From Hyphomicrobiales bacterium (lineage in GTDB: Bacteria; Pseudomonadota; Alphaproteobacteria; Rhizobiales; Rhizobiaceae), in assembly GCA_024224595.1 (NCBI GenBank), contig JAAENI010000303.1, forward strand, positions 1 through 36,157: a stretch of 36,157 bases of DNA. The letters are read 5' to 3'. Made by a program: the position numbers and the translations under genes. The notes beneath the pieces are model-generated. The model did no database searches. It was not told the DNA's origin and worked only from the letters and a program-made list of their open reading frames with translations. Of the stretch, positions 10,463 to 18,804 are shown piece after piece. The first letter of the stretch is position 1, and the number at the start of each line of letters is the position of its first letter.

Positions 10463-11317
10463 TCAGGCGAGCCAGCGTTTGCGGCGTTTATAATGTTTTA
10501 CATCACGAAACGATCGACGGCCTTCTCCGCCAACACCCAGATAGAATTCCTTCACATCCTCGTTTTCACGCAGTTCCTTTGCCTCACCGTCCATTACCAC
10601 CCGGCCTGATTCAAGAATATAGCCATAAGTCGCGTAACGCAAAGCAACATTGGTGTTTTGCTCGGCCAGTAAGAAAGTGACATCCTCTTTCTGATTGAGA
10701 GCATGAACGATTTCAAAGATTTCATCGACCAGTTGAGGAGCCAGACCCATTGATGGCTCATCCAGCAAAATCATTTTGGGGCGCGACATCAATGCACGAC
10801 CTACAGCACACATTTGTTGTTCGCCACCAGAGGTATAACCGGCAAGAGAACGGCGGCGTTCACGCAAACGCGGAAAATAATCATAAACCATTTCAAGGTC
10901 CCGTTTAATTGCTGCATTTCCTTCTTTTCGGGTAAAAGCACCAGTCAACAGATTTTCTTCGACCGACAAATGTTCAAAAACATGCCGACCTTCCATCACC
11001 TGAATACAACCTCTGCGAACAAGTTCATTGGGTGTTAGATTATGAATTTCTTGACCATCAAGGAGAATATTTCCCTTGGTGACAGCGCCGCGTTCACCAT
11101 GCAGCAGATTTGAAATTGCCCGCAAAGTGGTGGTCTTACCGGCACCATTGGCCCCAAGAATTGCGACAATTCCGCCTTTTGGTACAGTCAGAGAAACCCC
11201 TTTGAGAACCAATATCACGTGGTTGTAAATCACTTCAATATTGTTCACCTGGAGAATATCCTGTGTATTCAGCGGTTCGATATTTTCAGCGATGCTCATG
11301 GGAAATTTCTTCCTCAA
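10463..11317 (-). CDS. Branched-chain amino acid-type ABC transporter ATP-binding protein (LivF-like)
   Basis: Walker A GANGAGKTTTL, signature SGGEQQMCAVGRALMSRPKMILLDEPSMGLAP. Confidence 0.94.
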   Translation of the reverse strand: MRKKFPMSIAENIEPLNTQDILQVNNIEVIYNHVILVLKGVSLTVPKGGIVAILGANGAGKTTTLRAISNLLHGERGAVTKGNILLDGQEIHNLTPNELVRRGCIQVMEGRHVFEHLSVEENLLTGAFTRKEGNAAIKRDLEMVYDYFPRLRERRRSLAGYTSGGEQQMCAVGRALMSRPKMILLDEPSMGLAPQLVDEIFEIVHALNQKEDVTFLLAEQNTNVALRYATYGYILESGRVVMDGEAKELRENEDVKEFYLGVGGEGRRSFRDVKHYKRRKRWLA

Positions 11318-11382
11318 ATATACTCAATTATGGCAACCGGCCCCAAATTATTGTGGGGCCGATTGGTATTATTTAAGAAAAT

Positions 11383-12687
11383 TCATGAACAAGTCTGAGT
11401 TTTCCAGTCTGGTTTGTCAGCAATATATTTTGCTGCGGCTTCTTCGAGCAATGGCCGGATAACATCTGTTTCCGGTGAGATTGGTTCAGAGATTTTTTCC
11501 CAGGCCGAACCGTTCCATTGTTGAACGAAGATACCACCGCCACCTTCATGGTCCTTGCAGGAGGCCTTAATTGGAGCCATAAACCCTTCCAGACCAAGTT
11601 CTTTAAGACGGTCTGCACTCAGGTTAAATGTTTCCAATCCCAGCCGCATATCGGCACCATTGATAACTTTTTTCCCGGTAGATTTTTGAGCAGCCATAAT
11701 CGCTTCAGCTACGATCACGGCATTGGCAACAGCGCGATTATAGAGTACATCGCCAACCTGATCTCTGTCAGTCGTCTGTGTACTTTTCCCGGCATCAAGA
11801 ACATGCGTAAAAATGTCTTTGATCGCAGGGAAGTCAGTGCCAATACCCGAGAAGTTAGCAGCTAGATAGCCTTTGCCGATTTTACCAACGGGAGCAAGAT
11901 CAGCATCCGCTCCTGCCCACCAGTTACCAATGAAATGATCCATGGGAAATCTGATTTTGGCGGCTTCCTTGATCGCAGTTGAGTTCATTGCACCCCAACC
12001 CCACATGATCATCCAATCGGGTTTTTCTTTACGCACATTCAGCCAATGAGATGACTGGTTCTGCATTTCTTTACCGGCTACAGGAAATCTGGCAATTGAA
12101 AAACCCATTGATTTGGATAGTTTCTCCAAAAGTGGCAGAGGTTCACGACCATAGCCGACATCAAGATAAATATATCCAATTTTCTTGCCTTTGACCCCGC
12201 CTTTTGAATCTATGTATTTCAAAATTGCGGATAATTGGCTCCAATAGGTTGTCGGATAATTGAACCCCCAGGGAAACTTTTCGCCAACAGCGGTAGCTGA
12301 CAATCCATAGCCCATCGAGAACACTGGAATTTGATCAACAGGCGCTTTGGGAACCAATTGCAAAGTTATCCCAGTGGACATTGGATTATAGACCAAAGCA
12401 TTTTTGGATTTAGTGGATTCATAACATTCGACGCCTTTTTGGCTGTTATAACCTGTTTCGCACTCTTCAACGACAACTTTTACTCCACCAATACCACCAT
12501 CTCGCTCATTTAGCATAGTCATATAGTCTGAAAAGCCATTGGCAATGGGCACTCCACCACCAGCGTATGGCCCTGTACGGTAACTAAGCGAAGGCAGATA
12601 AAGAGTATCTTCTGCATAAGCATTATTCACCTGCGCACCAGATACCATTGCGACAGCAACTGCACCAAATATAAGTTTTTTGAACAT
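11383..12687 (-). CDS. ABC transporter substrate-binding protein (LivK-like)
   Basis: N-terminal signal peptide MFKKLIFGAVAVAMVSGAQVNNAYA; periplasmic binding protein type I pattern (PYAGGGVPIANGFSDYMTMLNERDGGIGG). Confidence 0.92.
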   Translation of the reverse strand: MFKKLIFGAVAVAMVSGAQVNNAYAEDTLYLPSLSYRTGPYAGGGVPIANGFSDYMTMLNERDGGIGGVKVVVEECETGYNSQKGVECYESTKSKNALVYNPMSTGITLQLVPKAPVDQIPVFSMGYGLSATAVGEKFPWGFNYPTTYWSQLSAILKYIDSKGGVKGKKIGYIYLDVGYGREPLPLLEKLSKSMGFSIARFPVAGKEMQNQSSHWLNVRKEKPDWMIMWGWGAMNSTAIKEAAKIRFPMDHFIGNWWAGADADLAPVGKIGKGYLAANFSGIGTDFPAIKDIFTHVLDAGKSTQTTDRDQVGDVLYNRAVANAVIVAEAIMAAQKSTGKKVINGADMRLGLETFNLSADRLKELGLEGFMAPIKASCKDHEGGGGIFVQQWNGSAWEKISEPISPETDVIRPLLEEAAAKYIADKPDWKTQTCS

Positions 12688-12840
12688 TTAAGTTCCTCCC
12701 TAGACTCTGCGGACTTGCGTTAGTGCAATCCGCTTCACCACTTGAAACCAATCATTAAAAACATGGCAAGCCAGGTTTCTCAGCCTGCCAGTTATTGTTA
12801 ACCTCTGCGAAAATCAACGTAGAGGATTGGTGCGCGCATC

Positions 12841-13917
12841 CTAATATGGAAATGGCCACACACGCAATTTTTGTTTAGCCAACCCCCAGAGCCTGGCAAG
12901 ACCATGGGGTTCAACGATAAGAAAGAAAATAATCAAGCCACCAATAATCATGAAATTTACATGTTCAATTGTGGCAGCATTGATATCCAATCCAAATGTT
13001 CGCGGGATAGCGCGTAGTATTACGGGCAATATCCATATGAAGGCAGCACCCAGGAACGATCCAACCAGGGATCCCAAACCTCCGATTACCACCATGAACA
13101 ATATCAAAAATGAATGATTGATATCGAAGCTTTCAACCTCTGCTGCCCCTAACCAGAAAAACACCATCATAGCACCGGCCACACCGCAATAAAACGATGA
13201 CACCGCAAACGCTGAAAGTTTGGCGTTTAACGGGCGAATTCCCATCAACTCGGCAGCGATATCCATGTCACGAATCATCATCCATGCACGACCAATACGA
13301 CCATGAATGATATTTGATGCAATCCAAGTCATCACGACAACTATTGCCAAAACTATCAGATATCGTGTCGTTGGTGTTGCCGATGCCCCGGTTGCTATGA
13401 TGCCGAAGACTTCTCGTTGCGGAACTTCGATCGCACCTGAATCATTATAATTGTACAACCATGGAATACGAATGAAGCACCACTCCAGAAAAAATTGTGC
13501 GGCAAGTGTCGTAACCACGAGATAGAACCCTTTGATGCGCAAGGAAGGTAGTCCAAACAACATACCAATTACCGCCGAAAAGAAACCCGAGGAAATAATC
13601 AGAACGATAATATTAATATCCGGAAAAATTGTTGTCAGCTTGTAACAGGCATAAGCTCCCACTCCCATGAATGCACCGGTTCCAAGCGAAATCTGCCCGG
13701 TATATCCCACGAGAATATTGAGACCAATGGCGGCCAACGAAAAAATCAAAAACGGAATCATCATAGAAGTGATAAAAAAGTCATTGCCAAATACGGGAAT
13801 GGCTACAAAGGCGATCAACAAATAGATTGCGATCGCCATCCTGTCCTGAAAGATAGGGAATATTGCCTGATCAGCTTTATATGTTGTTTTGAATTGACCT
13901 GCTTCACGGTAAAACAT
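12841..13917 (-). CDS. ABC transporter permease (LivM-like)
   Basis: Hydrophobic 358-aa ORF with GQISLGTGAFMGVGAYA and VIGGLGSLVGSFLGAAFI. Confidence 0.93.
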   Translation of the reverse strand: MFYREAGQFKTTYKADQAIFPIFQDRMAIAIYLLIAFVAIPVFGNDFFITSMMIPFLIFSLAAIGLNILVGYTGQISLGTGAFMGVGAYACYKLTTIFPDINIIVLIISSGFFSAVIGMLFGLPSLRIKGFYLVVTTLAAQFFLEWCFIRIPWLYNYNDSGAIEVPQREVFGIIATGASATPTTRYLIVLAIVVVMTWIASNIIHGRIGRAWMMIRDMDIAAELMGIRPLNAKLSAFAVSSFYCGVAGAMMVFFWLGAAEVESFDINHSFLILFMVVIGGLGSLVGSFLGAAFIWILPVILRAIPRTFGLDINAATIEHVNFMIIGGLIIFFLIVEPHGLARLWGLAKQKLRVWPFPY

Positions 13918-13923
13918 CGTTCG

Positions 13924-14880
13924 TTACACCCTCTCGATTATTTTTTCGCCAAACAATCCCTGGGGTCTGAACAGCAGGAATATCAGTGCAACAACATAGG
14001 CAAACCAGCCTTCAACGCCGCCGCCCAATAAGCCTCCCCAATAAACTTCAAACAGTTTTTCGCTAAACCCAACAATCAGGCCGCCAATAATGGCGCCGGG
14101 AACTGAGGTAAATCCACCCAGGATCAATACCGGCAGGGCTTTCAACGCAACGATTTGCAAGGCAAATGAAACATCAGAGCGCGCACCCCACATAATCCCG
14201 GTTGCAAGCGCAACGATGCCGGCGGCAAACCAGACAATTGCCCAGATTTGATTGAGTGATATTCCAACAGACAATGCCGCCTGATGATCATCGGCTACGG
14301 CCCTGAGGGCGCGGCCAATGCGGGTCTTGGAAAAGAATAATGCCAGGCCAATGACCAGAATTGCTGCAATCAGTGCAGCAGCGATATCCAGATGCTGAAG
14401 AATAACAATGTCATCAAATATATCGATTACCGATGAGCCGGTAGGCAAACCCAATTCTTCTGTTATCATTGATTTTGGTTCACCACCAAATATAAACTCC
14501 CCAAAACCGATGAGGAAATAAGACAGTCCGATCGTCGCCATAAATAATATGAGATCCGGCTGATTGACCAATTTGCGCAACACCACACGCTCAACCGTCC
14601 AGGCCAAAGCACCCATTACTGCCAGCGCTAAAAATAGAGAGACGTAGGCAGGAAGCCCAGCGGCGTGAAACCCAACCAAAGATAGGGCAGCAAAAACCAC
14701 CATGATCCCCTGAGCAAAGTTAAAAACCCCGGACGCCTTGAATATCAAAACAAATCCCAGTGCCAACAGAGAATAGAGTGTACCGGCAACAAATCCTTCC
14801 CACAAAACCTGCAATAAGAATGCGGGACCATTGGCCATTTCCTCAAATGGGTACTGGAAAATCCCTTTCAACAGTTCCAT
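13924..14880 (-). CDS. ABC transporter permease (LivH-like)
   Basis: LLALGFVLIFKASGVFNFAQGIMVV; GGFTSVPGAIIGGLIVG; C-terminal FRPQGLFGEKIIERV. Confidence 0.93.
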   Translation of the reverse strand: MELLKGIFQYPFEEMANGPAFLLQVLWEGFVAGTLYSLLALGFVLIFKASGVFNFAQGIMVVFAALSLVGFHAAGLPAYVSLFLALAVMGALAWTVERVVLRKLVNQPDLILFMATIGLSYFLIGFGEFIFGGEPKSMITEELGLPTGSSVIDIFDDIVILQHLDIAAALIAAILVIGLALFFSKTRIGRALRAVADDHQAALSVGISLNQIWAIVWFAAGIVALATGIMWGARSDVSFALQIVALKALPVLILGGFTSVPGAIIGGLIVGFSEKLFEVYWGGLLGGGVEGWFAYVVALIFLLFRPQGLFGEKIIERV

Positions 14881-15680
14881 CAGTGGGCTACCCCCAGATA
14901 CGCATCTATAACATTTTGATCGGCCTGCACTTGGGCTGGCAAGCCATCAGCAATTTTTTTGCCGTAATCCAGTACAACTATTCGATCCGCCAGATCCATC
15001 ACCACTCCCATATCATGCTCGATCAGTGCAATAGTTGTGCCAAATTGCTGATTGACGTCGATAATGAACCGGCTCATATCTTCTTTTTCTTCCAGATTCA
15101 TTCCGGCCATCGGCTCGTCCAACAATAATAAAGAAGGCTCTGCAGCAAGTGCCCTTCCAAGTTCAACCCGCTTTTGCAATCCATAAGGTAGTTGGCCGAC
15201 GGGTGTCTTGCGAATTGGTTCGATTTCAAGAAAATCTATGATTTCCTCTACTGCACGCCGATGTTCAATTTCTTCGTTCAGCGCAGGGCCATATCTGAAC
15301 ATCTGCCAAAAGAAATTCTTGTGCATTTTCAGTGAGCGACCGGCCATTATATTATCCAACGTCGACATGCCGGCAAATAATGCAACGTTCTGGAAAGTAC
15401 GCGATATACCCTGACAGGCCGCCATATAAGGACGCATTTTGCGACGCTCTTCACCCAGAAATGTAATCGTGCCTACCTGTGGATGATAAAATCCGTTGAT
15501 GACATTCAACATGGAAGTCTTACCGGCACCATTTGGACCAATAATTGCCCGAATTTCGCCTTTGGTAATATCAAAAGAGATATCCTGAATGGCCTTCACG
15601 CCACCAAATGACAATGAAATATCATCGACATGCAAAAGTTCTTCGCCAGTGGCGATATCAGCAACGGTTTTGAGACTCAT
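14880..15680 (-). CDS. ABC transporter ATP-binding protein (LivG-like)
   Basis: GPNGAGKTSMLNVINGFY, GISRTFQNVALF, LLLDEPMAGMN. Confidence 0.94.
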   Translation of the reverse strand: MSLKTVADIATGEELLHVDDISLSFGGVKAIQDISFDITKGEIRAIIGPNGAGKTSMLNVINGFYHPQVGTITFLGEERRKMRPYMAACQGISRTFQNVALFAGMSTLDNIMAGRSLKMHKNFFWQMFRYGPALNEEIEHRRAVEEIIDFLEIEPIRKTPVGQLPYGLQKRVELGRALAAEPSLLLLDEPMAGMNLEEKEDMSRFIIDVNQQFGTTIALIEHDMGVVMDLADRIVVLDYGKKIADGLPAQVQADQNVIDAYLGVAH

Positions 15681-17671
15681 TCAGCAGCCTCCTTATGAGT
15701 AGCCGCAGCAAATTTCTTTACGTCGCGTATTTCGACCGTTGCCGAAATATTACCTTTGCGGCCGTCCTCAAATATGACCTCGGTATCAACGTACTTTTGC
15801 GTTGAACCATCATAAATTGCTTCAATCAGAGGTGCATAGCGTTCTGAAATAAAACTTCTCCGTACTTTCAATGTTCGGGTTAATTCGCCGTCATCAGCAT
15901 CCAGTTCTTTATGCAATACGAGGAACCGGGCGATTTGGGAGCCTGCCATCATCTCTTCTTGAGATAGATCGCGATTGACCTGTTCGATATGCTCTTCCAT
16001 CATTTCATAGACCTGTGGATGAGCCGCCAGTTCCTGGTAACTGGCATAGGAAATGTTGTTGCGTTCAGCCCAGTTGCCAACAGAAGTCAAATCAATATTG
16101 ACGATTACGCCACAAAAATCGTGCCCATCACCAAAAGCCACGGCTTCCTTCACATTCGGGAAAAACTTGAGTTTATTCTCAATATATTTGGGCGCAAACA
16201 ATGAACCATCATTCAACTTTCCAACATCTTTTGCCCGGTCAATAATTCTCAAATGACCGTCATCATCAATGAAACCAGCATCACCGGTATGGACCCATCC
16301 ATCCTTGGTTTTTGTTTCTTTGGTTGATTTATCGTTTTTATAATAACCCACAAAAACACCTGGGGAACGATACATAACTTCGCCTGAATTAGCGATTTCA
16401 ATTTCTACACCCGGCGTTGGTCGACCAACAGTTTCTGCACGAATTTCACCATCGGGTTGCGCAGAGATATATACGGAAGCTTCTGTCTGGCCATAAAGCT
16501 GTTTGAGGTTCAAACCCAGTGAGCGATAAAATTTAAAAATCTCGGGCCCAATGGCTTCACCGGCGGTATAGGCGACCTTCACATTGGTAAAGCCCATCCG
16601 ATTCTTGAGCGGACCGTAAACCAACAATTCACCCGCAAAATATTTTAACCGGTCAACAAACGCCACGTTGTCGCCATTGAGAATTTTTTCTCCGAACTTG
16701 TTGGCGTGATCAAGAAAATAGTGAAACATTTTTTTCTTGAAATTCCCGGCATCATCCATTCGAACCATAATTGCCGTTAGCAGATTTTCAAATACACGTG
16801 GCGGGGCAAAGAAATAAGTCGGTGCAATTTCCCGTCTGTCTTCATCAACTGTTTCGGCGCTTTCAGGGCAGCAAACACAATAACCGGATGCAAATGCCTG
16901 ACCATAGGAAAATACATGATCGCCAACCCAGGCAAGCGGCAGATAAGCAACGACCTGCTCTTTCTCGTCAAATTTGTCAAATTCGTTGGCACTAATTGCT
17001 GTTTTGACCATGTTATCATTTGACAACATTACCCCTTTCGGGCGACCTGTTGTGCCGGATGTATATAACATGACAGCAAGATCACTGCCTTTGGCCTTGT
17101 TGATGTCTTTTATCCATTTTTCGCCTGCATTAGCGGCTAACAACTCTTCTCCCAATTTTTGTACTTCGACGAACGAAATGAGATTATCAGCCTCATAATC
17201 CCTCATCCCCCGATTTTCATCGTAAATGATTGTCTTGAGCGATTTCAGTTTGTCACCCATTGATAGCACTTTGTCGACCTGCTCCTGATCCTGGCAAATT
17301 GCCATGATCGTTTCGGCATGTTCCAGAACATATTCCATCTCTTCGGCAATCGAATCAGAATAAATTGGTACGGGCACAGCTCCCAATGCCTGCGCTGCAC
17401 AAAACGTCCAATACAGTCTGGGCCGATTGCCTCCAATCAATGCGATTTTCTGACCCTTTTTAAGGCCAAGCTTCTTCAATCCAAGTGAAAATGCGCGAAT
17501 TTCATCGTGCATCTGTAACCAGGTCCAGCTTTGCCAAATACCAAAATCCTTATGGCGCATAGCCGGCCTATCGGCAAAACGTTTGGCATTGAGAAGCAAA
17601 TACTGTGGAAAGGTGTCAAGCGCATCATTAGAAAGCCCTGCGCCACGCACTTCAAGTTTATCTGAAGACAT
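15677..17671 (-). CDS. Long-chain acyl-CoA ligase (AMP-forming)
   Basis: YTSGTTGRPKGVMLSN and DGWVHTGDAGFIDDDGHLRIIDRAKD; start placed at MSSDKLEVRG preceded by GGGAGGAG. Confidence 0.92.
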   Translation of the reverse strand: MSSDKLEVRGAGLSNDALDTFPQYLLLNAKRFADRPAMRHKDFGIWQSWTWLQMHDEIRAFSLGLKKLGLKKGQKIALIGGNRPRLYWTFCAAQALGAVPVPIYSDSIAEEMEYVLEHAETIMAICQDQEQVDKVLSMGDKLKSLKTIIYDENRGMRDYEADNLISFVEVQKLGEELLAANAGEKWIKDINKAKGSDLAVMLYTSGTTGRPKGVMLSNDNMVKTAISANEFDKFDEKEQVVAYLPLAWVGDHVFSYGQAFASGYCVCCPESAETVDEDRREIAPTYFFAPPRVFENLLTAIMVRMDDAGNFKKKMFHYFLDHANKFGEKILNGDNVAFVDRLKYFAGELLVYGPLKNRMGFTNVKVAYTAGEAIGPEIFKFYRSLGLNLKQLYGQTEASVYISAQPDGEIRAETVGRPTPGVEIEIANSGEVMYRSPGVFVGYYKNDKSTKETKTKDGWVHTGDAGFIDDDGHLRIIDRAKDVGKLNDGSLFAPKYIENKLKFFPNVKEAVAFGDGHDFCGVIVNIDLTSVGNWAERNNISYASYQELAAHPQVYEMMEEHIEQVNRDLSQEEMMAGSQIARFLVLHKELDADDGELTRTLKVRRSFISERYAPLIEAIYDGSTQKYVDTEVIFEDGRKGNISATVEIRDVKKFAAATHKEAAE

Positions 17672-17800
17672 CGTTTGGTATTCTCCTCCCTTGTGGCCAT
17701 CTGAGATATTGTCAAAGCCAACAGTTTTCCCAGCTGTTTGACAGCGCAACATCCTACCCATGCTCAATTTTCCAGAGCCTGACACCGGTACGGATGATAT

Positions 17801-17861
17801 GTGACAAATTTTTGTGTTTAGCACAACAGTTTTGTCACTAACCATTTGGTATTAGACCAAA
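17801..17861. promoter_or_regulatory. Two adjacent dyads upstream of the acyl-CoA ligase/liv operon: GTGACAAA-n22-TTTGTCAC with inner TTGTG-TTTAG-CACAA, and TTTGGT-ATTAG-ACCAAA
   Basis: Exact inverted repeats read at 17801-17838 and 17845-17861, 130-190 bp upstream of the predicted start. Confidence 0.4.
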
Positions 17862-18014
17862 ATTGCATCCGAAATTGATCCCAACGATGGTATACAATAT
17901 TGCCAGTTCATTGTGATTATTTTATTTGCCCGCAGCAGGTGTGTAGCCCAATCAAAGCTGGATTTAAACGTTTTGTAGGGTTAATAGGATAGTAATTTCC
18001 ATCAAATACGACTG

Positions 18015-18278
18015 CTAGTGGATTATTCGAGACAAAAGGAACCCATAGACGGTTATCCAGGTTCATCGGGTAGGCGCGTGATGTGCAGTGGTGCTGGCAC
18101 CATAAACATCGTGCAACACCCCCGATGAGCATGGATAACCGCCCTTCGGGTCCAATATATCGGCTTTTCGCTGCGTCGTGCTTTCTTGAAGGTGGCCCGA
18201 ACCGCCTACGAAAGCACTTCTATCGAGAAACGGGTATATTGGATCTATGGGTTTCTTTTGTCTCGAACAATCCACTAG
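18015..18278 (+). repeat. 264-bp nested inverted-repeat element (34-bp imperfect terminal inverted repeats enclosing two hairpins); MITE-like or structured RNA
   Basis: Left arm CTAGTGGATTATTCGAGACAAAAGGAACCCATAG (18015-18048) pairs with right arm CTATGGGTTTCTTTTGTCTCGAACAATCCACTAG (18245-18278), 32/34 Watson-Crick; inner hairpins at 18051-18140 and 18150-18244. Confidence 0.85.
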
Positions 18279-18285
18279 AGATTGC

Positions 18286-18795
18286 ATGGCCGATATCAGA
18301 CAACCTAACACAGCACTGCACGAGAGACTGCGTAGCGCATTTGGCAGTTATGTAACCGGGGTTACTGTAGTCACTGCCCGCACTGACAGTGGTGAGCCTG
18401 TCGGATTTACCGCGAACTCATTTACGTCTGTTTCACTTGATCCGGCATTGCTGTTGGTCTGTGTGGGGAAAAATCTTTCAAGTTATCAGGTGTTTTCTAC
18501 GACTGGTAGTTTTGCTGTGAATATTCTTGGCAGTGATCAAAAATTACTGGCCAATCGATTTGCCAGATTTAAGGGAAATCGTTTTGAGGATGTGGAATGG
18601 CAGTATAGTGAATTGCATTGCCCCCTGCTTGCTGGCAGCTGTGCCTGGTTTGATTGCCGTGTATTTAAACGTGTGGATGCTGGTGATCATGATGTTTTGA
18701 TCGGGCAAATTCACAATTTTTCCGATCATGGCGAAAATGGTCTAGGATATTTTCGCCATGAGTTTTTTTCAACAGACCGTCGGATTCTTACCTGA
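18286..18795 (+). CDS. Flavin reductase-like domain (FMN-binding split barrel) protein
   Basis: YVTGVTVVTARTDSGEPVGFTANSFTSVSLDPALLLVCVGKNLSSYQVF... is classic flavin reductase; start placed at MADIRQPN because the upstream ORF codons lie in the inverted repeat. Confidence 0.9.
   Translation: MADIRQPNTALHERLRSAFGSYVTGVTVVTARTDSGEPVGFTANSFTSVSLDPALLLVCVGKNLSSYQVFSTTGSFAVNILGSDQKLLANRFARFKGNRFEDVEWQYSELHCPLLAGSCAWFDCRVFKRVDAGDHDVLIGQIHNFSDHGENGLGYFRHEFFSTDRRILT
18727..18769 (+). terminator. Apparent intrinsic terminator inside the 3' end of the flavin reductase CDS
   Basis: Perfect 12-bp stem CATGGCGAAAAT/ATTTTCGCCATG with a 10-nt loop, followed by AGTTTTTTTC. Confidence 0.6.
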
Positions 18796-18804
18796 CAATG
18801 ACTG

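Noticed and set aside
15677-17845. Extended N-terminus of the acyl-CoA ligase ORF (start at 17845)
   Set aside because: Extra 58 residues are not ligase-like and cover the dyads; a good ribosome-binding site precedes the ATG at 17671.
18015-18278. Retron-like msr/msd (terminal inverted repeats enclosing hairpins) or FMN riboswitch upstream of a flavin enzyme
   Set aside because: No reverse transcriptase ORF in the window, and I could not recognise conserved RFN-element sequence blocks; left as an unclassified element.
18083-18355. ORFs inside the palindromic element (18083..18355 +, 18063..18311 -, 17917..18132 -)
   Set aside because: They arise from inverted-repeat sequence, have no recognisable protein features and no clear start signals.
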